This document shows positions 39,964 to 49,265 of a stretch of DNA of 64,000 nt, piece by piece. The notes under the pieces were generated by a model, which was not told the origin of the DNA, searched no databases, and worked only from the letters and a program-made list of their open reading frames with translations. The stretch is from Ferrovibrio sp036381655 (GTDB lineage: Bacteria > Pseudomonadota > Alphaproteobacteria > Ferrovibrionales > Ferrovibrionaceae). Each line of letters starts with the position of its first letter. Positions within the stretch are counted from its first letter, which is position 1. The translations under genes were made by a program, and so were the position numbers. Where the stretch lies: the NCBI RefSeq assembly GCF_036381655.1, contig NZ_DASVCJ010000040.1, forward strand, positions 1 through 64,000, in the 5' to 3' direction.

Positions 39964-41738
39964 CAGGCGCCCTCCAGCCACCAGGCGACATGCCAGGGCG
40001 GCAGGCCGTCGCCGCTGGCATTGCCCCAGATCACCGCGCCCTGCGGCCGGCCATGCCGGTCCTCGCCCGCCATGTCGGAGAGGTTGGCCTGCAAGGTCAG
40101 GCGCGCGACGCCCAGCAGCCAGGCGCAGCGCAGGCAATGGCCGTCGATCTCGCCGGCGGTCTGCAGCGGTTCGCAGCCCTGCAGCAGCGGCACGACATGG
40201 CGGCGGCGGATCTCCAGCAGCGTCCTGACCAGCGTCAGCCGCCGGCCGGCCTCGCCGGCGCGCCCGCCCGCCCAGTCGAGCTTCGTCATCAGGAAAGTAT
40301 CGAGGGCGAGCGCGTCCGGCGGCTCCTCGCCGGGCCGCGCGGCGCGGAACATCGCGGCGAATTCCCGGCGCCGCCCGTTGCGCACGGCATCGGCCAGCAC
40401 GCCGGTGAAATCGCAGAAGAAGGGAAACGGCTGCGGCGCGCCCCATTCCTCGCCCATGAACAGCAAAGGCACGAAGGGCGCCAGCAGGGTGACGGCGAGC
40501 GCGGCTTCCACCGCGCGCGGCGAGGCGATGGCGGACAGCCGCTCGCCATAGGGCCGGTTGCCGATCTGATCGTGATTCTGCAGGAAGTTCACGAAGGCGG
40601 CGGGCGGCAGCCCGCGGCTGGGCTGGCCGCGCCGGGCGCCGCGGCGATGCAGCGAGGCCTCGCCCTGATAGACGAAGCCCTGCGCCAGGGCGCGGAAAAG
40701 CTGGGCATGCGGCCTGGGATAATCCTCGTAATAGCCGGCCGTCTCGCCGGTGAGCAGCACATGCCAGGCATGGTGATAATCGTCGTTCCACTGCGCCCGG
40801 AACGCGCCGCCGCTTCGCTGCGGCGCCAGCAGGTCGGCGGCATTGTCGTCATTCTCCAGGATCAGATGGATGTGGCGGCCTTCCGCCTCGGCCAGCGTCC
40901 CGACCGCCTCGGCCAGCGCGCGCAGGATGTCGGGCTCGCCGCGCATGCGGATCGCGTGGACGGCATCGAGCCGCAGCCCGTCGAAGCGGTAGGCCGACAG
41001 CCAGTGCAGCGCATTCTGGATGGCGAAGGCGCGCACCGGCGCGCGGCGATAATCGATCGCTTTGCCCCAGGGCGTATGGCCGTCCTCGGTGAAGAAATGC
41101 GGCGCATATTGTTCGAGGTAATTTCCTTCCGGGCCGAAATGATTGTAGACCACATCGAGGAAGACCATCAGGCCGCGCTCATGCGCGGCGTCGATCAGCG
41201 CCTTCAGATCCTCCGGCCGGCCATAGGCGCTGTCGGGCGCGAACAGCAGCACGCCGTCATAGCCCCAGTTGCGGGCGCCGGCAAAATCCGCCACCGGCAT
41301 CAGTTCGATCGCGGTAATCCCGGTTTCGACCAGATGGTCGAGATGCGCGATGGCGCCGCGGAACGTGCCCTCGGCGCTGAAGCTGCCGAGATGCAATTCG
41401 TAGATCACGGCTTCCGACCAGGGCCGCCCCCGCCATGCCGCGGCCCTCCAGCCGAATTCGTGATCGATCACTTCGCTGGGGCCGGAGACATCCTCGGGCT
41501 GGTAATGCGAGGCGGGGTCGGGCACGCGCAGCCGGCCATCCACCTCGAATTGGTAGCGCGATCCGGAGCCGGCCTCCGGCACGGCGCGGCTGAACCAGCC
41601 GTCCGGCGCCGGCTGCATCGGGAAGGCGCGGCCGCCCAGGATCAGCGCGACGGTTTGGGCGGCCGGCGCCCAGAGATTGAACGTGACCTTGCCCGGCTGC
41701 ACGAGCGGACCATGGCGCAGGACGGCATTCCCGCTCAT
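39963..41738 (-). CDS. treZ: Malto-oligosyltrehalose trehalohydrolase
   Basis: TreZ cleaves trehalose from the maltooligosyltrehalose made by TreY. The product is 591 residues with an N-terminal CBM48-like domain (FNLWAPAAQTVALILGG) and a GH13 barrel: VFLDVVYNHFGPEG, YRFDGLRLDAVHAI (nucleophile Asp), IHLILENDDNAA (Glu) and NFLQNHDQIGNR. FMGEEWGAPQPFPFFCDF is typical of TreZ. The ATG overlaps the glgX stop (ATGA) and its own stop overlaps the treY start. Confidence 0.94.
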   Translation of the reverse strand: MSGNAVLRHGPLVQPGKVTFNLWAPAAQTVALILGGRAFPMQPAPDGWFSRAVPEAGSGSRYQFEVDGRLRVPDPASHYQPEDVSGPSEVIDHEFGWRAAAWRGRPWSEAVIYELHLGSFSAEGTFRGAIAHLDHLVETGITAIELMPVADFAGARNWGYDGVLLFAPDSAYGRPEDLKALIDAAHERGLMVFLDVVYNHFGPEGNYLEQYAPHFFTEDGHTPWGKAIDYRRAPVRAFAIQNALHWLSAYRFDGLRLDAVHAIRMRGEPDILRALAEAVGTLAEAEGRHIHLILENDDNAADLLAPQRSGGAFRAQWNDDYHHAWHVLLTGETAGYYEDYPRPHAQLFRALAQGFVYQGEASLHRRGARRGQPSRGLPPAAFVNFLQNHDQIGNRPYGERLSAIASPRAVEAALAVTLLAPFVPLLFMGEEWGAPQPFPFFCDFTGVLADAVRNGRRREFAAMFRAARPGEEPPDALALDTFLMTKLDWAGGRAGEAGRRLTLVRTLLEIRRRHVVPLLQGCEPLQTAGEIDGHCLRCAWLLGVARLTLQANLSDMAGEDRHGRPQGAVIWGNASGDGLPPWHVAWWLEGA

Positions 41739-43813
41739 GGATAGCCGCCCAGGACCAGCACGGCATAGGGCGGGATGGCGACCTCGCCGCCGCCTTGCAG
41801 GCCGTGCGGCGCCGGCGCTTCGTCGAACGACAGTTCGGTTCGCCATTCCCGGATGCCGGGCCAGTCCGGCAGCATCTGCTGCACGGCGATATCGGCCCCG
41901 TTCATCGCGATCAGCACCGGCGGATGCCCGTCGGCCAGCGGACCGACGGTCCAGCACAGATAGCGCGCCTGCTCGAAATGCCAGTCGCCCTCGGTCATCT
42001 CGGCGCCGTCCGGCCGCCACCACTGGATCGTATGCGGCTCGCCCGGCCTGCCCATGCCGAGCCAGCGCTGCGAGGCCAGCTGCGGAAACCGGCGGCGCAG
42101 TTCCGCCAGCCGGCCGATCAGCGCCGTCATGTCGAAACCCGGATCGTTCAGGTTCGACCAGTCGACCCAGCCGATCGGGCTGTCCTGGCAATAGGCGTTG
42201 TTGTTGCCGCCCTGGCTGTTGGCCACCTCATCGCCGGCCAGGATGAGCGGCACGCCCTGCGACAGCAGCAGGCAGGCCATCATGCATTGGCGTATGCTCT
42301 TCCGCCTGGCGAGTATCTCCGGATCGTCCGTCGGCCCTTCGACGCCGCAATTGAAGCTGTCGCTGTGATCGGAGCCGTCGCGGTTCTCCTCGCCATTCTC
42401 CTCGTTGTGCTTTTCGGCATAGCTGACCAGATCGGCCAGGGTGAAGCCGTCATGCACCGTGACGTGATTGATGCTGGCGCGCGGCCCGCGGCCGTCGTGA
42501 CTGAACAGATCGGCCGAACCGGAAAGCTTTCCCGCCAGCGTGCCGATCAGGCCTTCCTCGCCACGCCAGAACTTGCGGACGGTCTGCCGGAAGGCGTCGT
42601 TCCACTCGGACCAGCCATCGGGAAAGGCGCCGACCTGATAGCCGCCGAGGCCCAGATCCCAGGGTTCGGCGATCAGCTTCACATGCGACAGCGTCGGGTC
42701 CTGCCGGATCGCGGCGAAGAAGCTCGACTGCCGGTCGAAGCCCTGCGCGCCGCGGCCAAGCGTGGTGGCAAGGTCGAAGCGGAAGCCGTCGACATGGCAT
42801 TGCTCGACCCAGTAGCGCAGCGAATCCATCACCATCTGCAGCACATGCGGATGGGTGAGGTTGAGCGAATTGCCGCAGCCGGTGAAATCCTCGTAATAGC
42901 GCGGCTCGTCCGGCTTCAGCCAGTAGTAACAGGCGTTGTCGATGCCGCGGAAGGACATGGTCGGCCCGAGCTGGTTGCCTTCGGCGGTGTGGTTGTAGAC
43001 CACGTCGAGGATCACCTCGATGCCCGCATCGTGCAGGCGGGCGACGGTCGACTTGAAGGCCGAGACGGCGCCGCCAGTGGGGGCGAAGCGCGGCTCGGGC
43101 GCGAAATAGCCGATCGAATTGTAGCCCCAGTAATTGCGCATGCCGCGCTCGATCAGATGCCGGTCGTCGATGAAGGCATGCACCGGCAGCAATTCGATGG
43201 CGGTGACGCCCAGCCGCTTGAGATGCGCCACCATTTCCGGCGCCGCGAGACCGCGGAACAGGCCGCGCCAGGCTTCGGGCACGTCCTGGCGCTGCTGGGT
43301 CAGGCCTTTCACATGCGCCTCGTATATCACCGTATCGGCCCAGGAGGTGCGCAGCGGCAGATCGCCGCCCCAGGTGAAGGCGTCGTCCACCACGATGCCC
43401 TTGATCATGCCGCGCGCGCTGTCGCGCCGGTCGAAGGACAGATCCGCGCGCGCGCTGTCGGCGCGGTAGCCGAACAGGTGATCGCTCCAGATCAGCCGGC
43501 CGGTGACCGCCTTGGCATAGGGATCGAGCAGCAGCTTGTGATGATTGAAGCGGTGCCCCTTCGCCGGCTGATACGGCCCGTAGACCCGATAGCCGTAAAG
43601 CTGGCCCGGCGAGACATCGGGCAGATAGCCGTGAAAGACGTCGTCGGTGCGTTCGGGCAGGGCCACGCGTTCCAGCTCGCGATGGCCCTGGGGATCGAAC
43701 AGGCAGAGTTCCACCTTCTCGGCATTGGCCGAGAACAGCGCGAAGTTGACGCCGCGCCCGTCCCAGGTGGCGCCGAACTGCTCGGCATGTCCAGGCAGCA
43801 CCCGCATGCTCAT
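41735..43813 (-). CDS. glgX: Glycogen debranching enzyme (isoamylase type)
   Basis: GlgX hydrolyses alpha-1,6 branches, releasing linear chains for TreY or MalQ. The product is 692 residues. A CBM48 domain (GVNFALFSANAEKVELCLF) precedes the GH13 barrel with EVILDVVYNHTAEG, VDGFRFDLATTLGR (Asp), VKLIAEPWDLG (Glu) and ASINHVTVHDGFTLADLVSY (Asp, split as HVTVHDGFTLADL). The start ATG at 43813 overlaps the glgB stop; a second ATG at 43807 is also possible. Confidence 0.94.
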   Translation of the reverse strand: MSMRVLPGHAEQFGATWDGRGVNFALFSANAEKVELCLFDPQGHRELERVALPERTDDVFHGYLPDVSPGQLYGYRVYGPYQPAKGHRFNHHKLLLDPYAKAVTGRLIWSDHLFGYRADSARADLSFDRRDSARGMIKGIVVDDAFTWGGDLPLRTSWADTVIYEAHVKGLTQQRQDVPEAWRGLFRGLAAPEMVAHLKRLGVTAIELLPVHAFIDDRHLIERGMRNYWGYNSIGYFAPEPRFAPTGGAVSAFKSTVARLHDAGIEVILDVVYNHTAEGNQLGPTMSFRGIDNACYYWLKPDEPRYYEDFTGCGNSLNLTHPHVLQMVMDSLRYWVEQCHVDGFRFDLATTLGRGAQGFDRQSSFFAAIRQDPTLSHVKLIAEPWDLGLGGYQVGAFPDGWSEWNDAFRQTVRKFWRGEEGLIGTLAGKLSGSADLFSHDGRGPRASINHVTVHDGFTLADLVSYAEKHNEENGEENRDGSDHSDSFNCGVEGPTDDPEILARRKSIRQCMMACLLLSQGVPLILAGDEVANSQGGNNNAYCQDSPIGWVDWSNLNDPGFDMTALIGRLAELRRRFPQLASQRWLGMGRPGEPHTIQWWRPDGAEMTEGDWHFEQARYLCWTVGPLADGHPPVLIAMNGADIAVQQMLPDWPGIREWRTELSFDEAPAPHGLQGGGEVAIPPYAVLVLGGYP

Positions 43814-45963
43814 GGCGCCGGCACCAGGAAGACGGTGGCGAGCGGCGGCAGGTCGAGCGTCAGCCTGGCGCCGGCCGCGTCCTGCTGCGCGCGGATTTCG
43901 CCGGCATTGCCGACATTGCCGCCGCCATAGAAGGCCGAGTCGGTATTCAGCACCTCGCGCCATGTGCCGCCGCGCGGCACGGCGAATGTGTAGCCGCGCC
44001 GGATTTCGGGCGTGAAATTCGACGCCACGATGCAGAGCGCATCCGGATCGCGGCCGCGGCGCAGCCAGACGAAGACGCTTTGCTGCACATCGCCGCCGAC
44101 GATCCATTCGAAGCCCGCCGCCTCGCAGTCGCATTCGTGCAGGGCCGCGCAGCCCGCATAAAGGCGGTTGAGATCGCGGATCAGGGTCTGAACGCCGGCA
44201 TGGCGCGCATCGCCGAGCAGATGCCAGTCGAGGCTGCGCTCGTGGCTCCACTCGGCGCGCTGCGCGAATTCGTTGCCCATGAAGAGCAGCTTCTTGCCCG
44301 GATGGCCGAACATCATGCCGTAATAGGCGCGCAGATTGGCGAAGGCCTGCCAGTCGTCGCCCGGCATGCGGGCGAGGATGGAGCCCTTGCCGTGCACGAC
44401 CTCGTCATGCGACAGCGGCAGGATGAAATTCTCGGAAAAGGCGTAATGCAGGCCGAAGGAGATTTCGTCGTGATGGTGTTTGCGATGGACCGGATCGCGG
44501 CCGATATATTGCAGCGTGTCGTGCATCCAGCCCATGTTCCATTTGTAGCCGAAGCCCAGCCCGCCGCCCTCGATCGGCCGCGACACCTGCGGCCAGGCGG
44601 TCGATTCCTCGGCCATGGTGGTGGCGGCGGGAAAACGGCCGAACACTTCGCGGTTCAGCCGCTTGAGGAAATCGACGGCTTCGAGATTCTCGCGGCCGCC
44701 GAAACGGTTCGGCACCCATTCGCCCTGGGGCCGGCTGTAGTCGAGATAGAGCATCGACGCCACCGCATCGACGCGCAGGCCGTCGGTGCCGTAGCGGTCG
44801 AGCCAGAACAGCGCGTTGGTGAAGAGGAAATTCGCGACTTCGACGCGGCCGTAATTGTAGATCAGCGTGCCCCAGTCGAGATGCCGGCCCTGGCGCGGAT
44901 CCTCGTGTTCGTAGACGGCCTGGCCACTGAAGCGGTGCAGGCCATGCGGATCGTCGGGGAAATGGCCCGGCACCCAGTCGAGAATGACGGCCAGGCCGGC
45001 TTCGTGGCAGGCCTCGACGAAATGCAGGAAATCCGCCGGCGTGCCGTAGCGGCTGGTGGGCGCGAACAGCCCGATCGGCTGATAGCCCCATGAACCGTCG
45101 AAGGGATGCTCCATCACCGGCAGAAGCTCGATATGGGTGAAGCCCATCTCGGCGGCATAGCGCGGCAATTCGTCGGCCAGTTCGCGGTAGGACAGCCAGC
45201 GATCGCCCTCCTCGGGCCGGCGGCGCCACGAGCCGAGATGCACCTCGTAGATCGAGATCGGCCGGTCGCGCCGGTTGGCATCGGCGGGCGCCGGCGTGAT
45301 CTGCCTGAGGCAGCCCAGATCGAAGACGACGGAAGCCGTGTCCGGGCGCAGGCGGCTGGCGAAGGCGAGCGGGTCGGCCTTCAGCGGCAGCAGCGCGCCA
45401 TGTTCGGAGATCACCTCGAACTTGTAATTGTCGCCCACCGCCGCGCCGGGCACGAAGATTTCCCAGAAGCCGGGGCCGCGCACCCGCATCGCATGCCGGC
45501 GGCCATCCCAGTGATTGAAGTCGCCGACGACGCTGACCCGGCGCGCATTCGGCGCGAAGACGACGAAGGCCACGCCGGCGACGCCGTCCAGCGTCATCGG
45601 ATGGGCGCCGAGCTTGCGGTACATCTCCAGATGCGCGCCCTGCGACAGAAGATGCACATCCAGATCGCCCAGGATCGGCGGGAAGCGGTAGGCATCCTCG
45701 AATTCCGCCGCGCCGGTCTTGAACTGCACGCGCAGCCGGTAATGCGGGTCGGCCTTGGCGACCGGCCCGGCGAACAGCCCGGCTTCGTCCAGCCGCGGCA
45801 GGTCTATCTTCGCATTGTCCTGCAATACGCAGACCTGCATCGCGTCGGGGAAGAAGGCGCGCACCACCGGCTTGCCGCTTTCCTCATGCAGGCCGAGATA
45901 GCCAAAGGGATCGCAATGCTGCCCCTGGATGATCGCTCTGGCAGCTGGCGGCAAGGTCTTCAT
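43810..45963 (-). CDS. glgB: 1,4-alpha-glucan branching enzyme
   Basis: GlgB introduces alpha-1,6 branches into the linear glucan. The product is 717 residues with an N-terminal domain (ARAIIQGQHCDPFGYLGLHE), a CBM48 domain (FAPNARRVSVVGDFNHWDGR) and a GH13 barrel: AVILDWVPGHFPDD, GLRVDAVASMLYLDYSR (Asp), TTMAEESTAWP (Glu) and LPLSHDEVVHGKGS (Asp). The start ATG at 45963 overlaps the treS stop as ATGA. Together with GlgE it can build branched alpha-glucan without GlgA. Confidence 0.95.
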   Translation of the reverse strand: MKTLPPAARAIIQGQHCDPFGYLGLHEESGKPVVRAFFPDAMQVCVLQDNAKIDLPRLDEAGLFAGPVAKADPHYRLRVQFKTGAAEFEDAYRFPPILGDLDVHLLSQGAHLEMYRKLGAHPMTLDGVAGVAFVVFAPNARRVSVVGDFNHWDGRRHAMRVRGPGFWEIFVPGAAVGDNYKFEVISEHGALLPLKADPLAFASRLRPDTASVVFDLGCLRQITPAPADANRRDRPISIYEVHLGSWRRRPEEGDRWLSYRELADELPRYAAEMGFTHIELLPVMEHPFDGSWGYQPIGLFAPTSRYGTPADFLHFVEACHEAGLAVILDWVPGHFPDDPHGLHRFSGQAVYEHEDPRQGRHLDWGTLIYNYGRVEVANFLFTNALFWLDRYGTDGLRVDAVASMLYLDYSRPQGEWVPNRFGGRENLEAVDFLKRLNREVFGRFPAATTMAEESTAWPQVSRPIEGGGLGFGYKWNMGWMHDTLQYIGRDPVHRKHHHDEISFGLHYAFSENFILPLSHDEVVHGKGSILARMPGDDWQAFANLRAYYGMMFGHPGKKLLFMGNEFAQRAEWSHERSLDWHLLGDARHAGVQTLIRDLNRLYAGCAALHECDCEAAGFEWIVGGDVQQSVFVWLRRGRDPDALCIVASNFTPEIRRGYTFAVPRGGTWREVLNTDSAFYGGGNVGNAGEIRAQQDAAGARLTLDLPPLATVFLVPAP

Positions 45964-48900
45964 ACCGGGGCGGCTTCGCTGTTGAACAGGAGGGTCCAGA
46001 GGCCGATCAGCGGCATATGCAGCCAGCTCGGCCGGTTCGAGAGTTCGTAGCCGACCTCGTAGATCACCTTGTCGACCTGAAGCAGGCGGATCCAATCATC
46101 GGCAAGCTCGTCCTCCGGCCAGGCGGGATGCCCGGCCATGCCGGCGCGATAGGCGTCCAGGAAGGCGGCGGCCGAGCGGTTGCGCCAGTCGGCGATCTCG
46201 GCGTTGATGCTTTCCGAGCCGTCCGGCAGGGTCTGCAGCAGCCGCTCCAGCGCCGACAGTCCGGCATAATCCAGCGAGCGGAGCTGCCCGGCGACATCGC
46301 GCAGCATGACGCCCTTGCGGCGGCGCTCCTCGATCCTGCGATGCGGCTCGCCCTCGAAATCCAGGATGTAGACATCGCCCTGCACGATCATCACCTGGCC
46401 GAGATGGAAATCGCCGTGATAGCGGATCTTGAGCGGCAACGGATGCGCCGGCACCAATCCGTCCAGCCGCTTCAGGATCGCATCCCTGCGGCCGAGGATG
46501 GCGGCGACGAGCGGCTGCGCCTTGGCGGGAATTCCGCCGCCCGCCTTCGTCAGGGCATCGAGCAGCGCCGTGGCGCGATCGAGGATTTTCGAGCGCTCGC
46601 CTTGCACATCCTCCTGCGTCATCCGCTCGGGCCGGAAGGCCTCGTCGCCATGGTCCTCGGCCAAAGCGCGGTGCAGCTCCGCAAGGCGGACGCCGATTTC
46701 CGTCATGCGGACCAGATAGGTGTTGTGCACGCCGTCGGAGGGCGCGTCCCCGGCGGGCAGCAGGCGGCGCTCCTCCAGGAAGCGGTCGAGATGGCCGGTG
46801 GTCAAAGCCCAGCCGTCGCCCTGATTGCGGATGAAGCGGTGCAGCACGGCCAGGCCATTCGCCGCGCCGTCCAGGTCGATTTCCGCCGCCCCGAGGAATT
46901 CCGGCGTGTTGCCGTAGCCGCGCGCGGCGAGGTGGCGGCCGATCTCGATTTCCGGATTCACGCCCGGCTGCAGTTGCCGGTAGATCTTGAGGACATATTC
47001 CTCGTTGATGATGATCGAGGAATTGGTCTGCTCCACGCCGACGCTGTGCGCCGTCTCCACCGGATTGAGCGCCGCCTGCCGGAATTGCGGCGTCGGCAGG
47101 AAGCGGATGGCCTGATCGCCCTGCGCCACGCTGCTGCCGCGATGGAAATGCTCCAGCATCTCGCGGGCGAAATCCGGCTCGTTGGTGGCCTGCGCCATGA
47201 TGCCTTCGCGCGGCCCGCGCCGGATCGCGGCGAGGACCTGCTCGGCGGCGCCGGGCTTGGCGGGATCGACGCGCGCCCATCTGGTCATCAGCGGCAGCAC
47301 ATAGCGGCCCGACTGGTTGGCCGATGTCGTATCGACGATGGCAAGGCTGAGGCCGGGCTCGCCGTCCCGCAGCACCAGGTTCGCCTTGAGCTGCGCCTTC
47401 AGATGGCGGGACGACTTGTCGGAGAACCAGCGCTGCGCGCGGATGAATCCCGGCAGCGCCTCGGTTTCCAGCGCCACCCGGGCGACGCCCTTGTCGAGCG
47501 AACTCCAGGAGACCGGCCAGACCAGGGTGGGGAAAGCCGGCTTGACCGGCAGCTCCTTGTAGTCGAGCGGCTTCTTGCCGCAAAGCTGGAACCAGAAGAA
47601 GCCGTATGGCGCGAGCGTGACCTGAAACGGCTCCTTGGTGATGGCCGGAAACCAGGTGCGGCCCAGCATTTCCAGCGGATGCCGGCCGGCAAAATGGGAC
47701 AGGTCGATTTCGGCCGCCTGCGCCGCGCGCGACAGATTGGCGATGCACAGGATCACCTCGTCGCCGTCCTGCCGCAGATAGGCCAGGATCGCGCGGTTGT
47801 CCGGGCGCAGGAAGGTCAGCGTGCCGCGGCCGAAGCATTTGCTCGACTTGCGCACGCCGATCAGCTTTTTCGTCCAGCTCAGATAGGATGACAGGCTGCG
47901 CGACTGCGCTTCGACATTGACCGCCTGATAGCCATAGACCGGGTCCATGTTGGCCGGCAGATAAAGCTGCGCCGGATTGCATTGCGAAAAGCCGCCATTG
48001 CGGTCCGGCGTCCATTGCATCGGCGTGCGCACGCTGTCGCGGTCGCCGAGGAAGATATTGTCGCCCATGCCGATCTCGTCGCCGTAATAGAGAATCGGCG
48101 TGCCGGGGAACGACAGCAGCAGGCTGTTCATCAGTTCGATCTTGCGCCGGTCACCATCCATCAGCGGCGCCAGCCGGCGCCGGATGCCGAGATTGATGCG
48201 GGCGCGCGGGTCGGTGGCATAGGTGGACCACAGATAGTCGCGCTCGACATCCGTCACCATCTCCAGCGTCAGCTCGTCGTGATTGCGCAGGAACAGCGCC
48301 CATTGGCAATTGTCCGGAATGTCCGGCGTCTGCCGCATGATGTCGGTGATCGGATGCCTGTCTTCCTGGGCGATCGCCATGTAGATGCGCGGCATCAGCG
48401 GGAAGTGATAGGCCATGTGGCATTCGTCGCCGTCGCCGAAATAGGCGCTCACATCCTCCGGCCACTGGTTGGCCTCGGCCAGAAACAGCTTGCCCGGCGC
48501 ATAGGCATCCAGCTCGGCGCGCAGGCGTTTGATCACCGCATGGGTCTCGGGCAGGTTCTCGTTGCTGGTGCCTTCGCGTTCGAGGAGATAGGGGATGGCG
48601 TCGAGGCGGAAGCCGTCGACGCCCTTGTCGACCCAGAACCGCATCACCTTGACGATCTCGGCGATGACCTGCGGATTGTCGAAATTGAGGTCGGGCTGGT
48701 GCGAAAAGAAGCGATGCCAGTAATAGGCCTTGGCGGCGGGGTCCCAGGTCCAGTTGGATTTTTCCGTGTCGGTGAAGATGATCCGGGTTTCCGGATATTT
48801 CCGGTCCGTGTCGCTCCACACATACCAGTCGCGCCAGGCCGAATCCTTGCGGGCCTGGCGGGCGCGCTGGAACCAGGGATGCTCGTTTGAGGTGTGATTG

Positions 48901-49265
48901 ATCACCAGCTCGGTGATGACCCGCAGATTGCGGCGCTTGGCCTCCGCCATGAAGCGGCGGAAATCGCCCATATCGCCGAAGGCCGGGTTGATCGAGCGGT
49001 AATCGGCGATGTCGTAGCCGTCGTCGCGCAGCGGGCTTTTGTAGAAGGGCAGCAGCCAGAGGCAGGTGACCCCCAGGTCCTGGAGATAGGCGAGCTTGCC
49101 GGTCAGGCCGGCGAAATCGCCGATGCCGTCATTGTTGCTGTCGCAGAAGGCCTTCACATGCAGCTGGTAGATGACGGCGTCCTTGTACCAATCGAGATTC
49201 TCCTCATGCGCCGCGACCGGCGGCCGCAGCGCGGTGAGGACTTCGGCGCCGACCGGCGCGTTCAT
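45960..49265 (-). CDS. treS: Trehalose synthase fused to maltokinase (TreS-Pep2/Mak)
   Basis: The product is 1101 residues. Residues 1-560 are TreS, which interconverts trehalose and maltose: WYKDAVIYQLHVKAFCDSN, GVDGFRLDAIPYLLEREGT (Asp), LFLAEANQWPEDV (Glu) and FLRNHDELTLEMV (Asp). Residues about 600-1101 are a maltokinase that phosphorylates maltose to maltose-1-phosphate: FIRAQRWFSDKSS, IRYHGDFHLGQVM and VYILDFEGEPHRR (Brenner-type catalytic and Mg motifs of aminoglycoside-phosphotransferase-like kinases). The fusion channels trehalose to the GlgE substrate. The ATG overlaps the glgE stop (ATGA). Confidence 0.95.
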   Translation of the reverse strand: MNAPVGAEVLTALRPPVAAHEENLDWYKDAVIYQLHVKAFCDSNNDGIGDFAGLTGKLAYLQDLGVTCLWLLPFYKSPLRDDGYDIADYRSINPAFGDMGDFRRFMAEAKRRNLRVITELVINHTSNEHPWFQRARQARKDSAWRDWYVWSDTDRKYPETRIIFTDTEKSNWTWDPAAKAYYWHRFFSHQPDLNFDNPQVIAEIVKVMRFWVDKGVDGFRLDAIPYLLEREGTSNENLPETHAVIKRLRAELDAYAPGKLFLAEANQWPEDVSAYFGDGDECHMAYHFPLMPRIYMAIAQEDRHPITDIMRQTPDIPDNCQWALFLRNHDELTLEMVTDVERDYLWSTYATDPRARINLGIRRRLAPLMDGDRRKIELMNSLLLSFPGTPILYYGDEIGMGDNIFLGDRDSVRTPMQWTPDRNGGFSQCNPAQLYLPANMDPVYGYQAVNVEAQSRSLSSYLSWTKKLIGVRKSSKCFGRGTLTFLRPDNRAILAYLRQDGDEVILCIANLSRAAQAAEIDLSHFAGRHPLEMLGRTWFPAITKEPFQVTLAPYGFFWFQLCGKKPLDYKELPVKPAFPTLVWPVSWSSLDKGVARVALETEALPGFIRAQRWFSDKSSRHLKAQLKANLVLRDGEPGLSLAIVDTTSANQSGRYVLPLMTRWARVDPAKPGAAEQVLAAIRRGPREGIMAQATNEPDFAREMLEHFHRGSSVAQGDQAIRFLPTPQFRQAALNPVETAHSVGVEQTNSSIIINEEYVLKIYRQLQPGVNPEIEIGRHLAARGYGNTPEFLGAAEIDLDGAANGLAVLHRFIRNQGDGWALTTGHLDRFLEERRLLPAGDAPSDGVHNTYLVRMTEIGVRLAELHRALAEDHGDEAFRPERMTQEDVQGERSKILDRATALLDALTKAGGGIPAKAQPLVAAILGRRDAILKRLDGLVPAHPLPLKIRYHGDFHLGQVMIVQGDVYILDFEGEPHRRIEERRRKGVMLRDVAGQLRSLDYAGLSALERLLQTLPDGSESINAEIADWRNRSAAAFLDAYRAGMAGHPAWPEDELADDWIRLLQVDKVIYEVGYELSNRPSWLHMPLIGLWTLLFNSEAAPV

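Noticed and set aside
37558..40551. A 997-codon plus-strand frame across treY and treZ
   Set aside because: It is antisense to two well-supported GH13 genes and has no recognisable motif. It arises from high GC at third codon positions.
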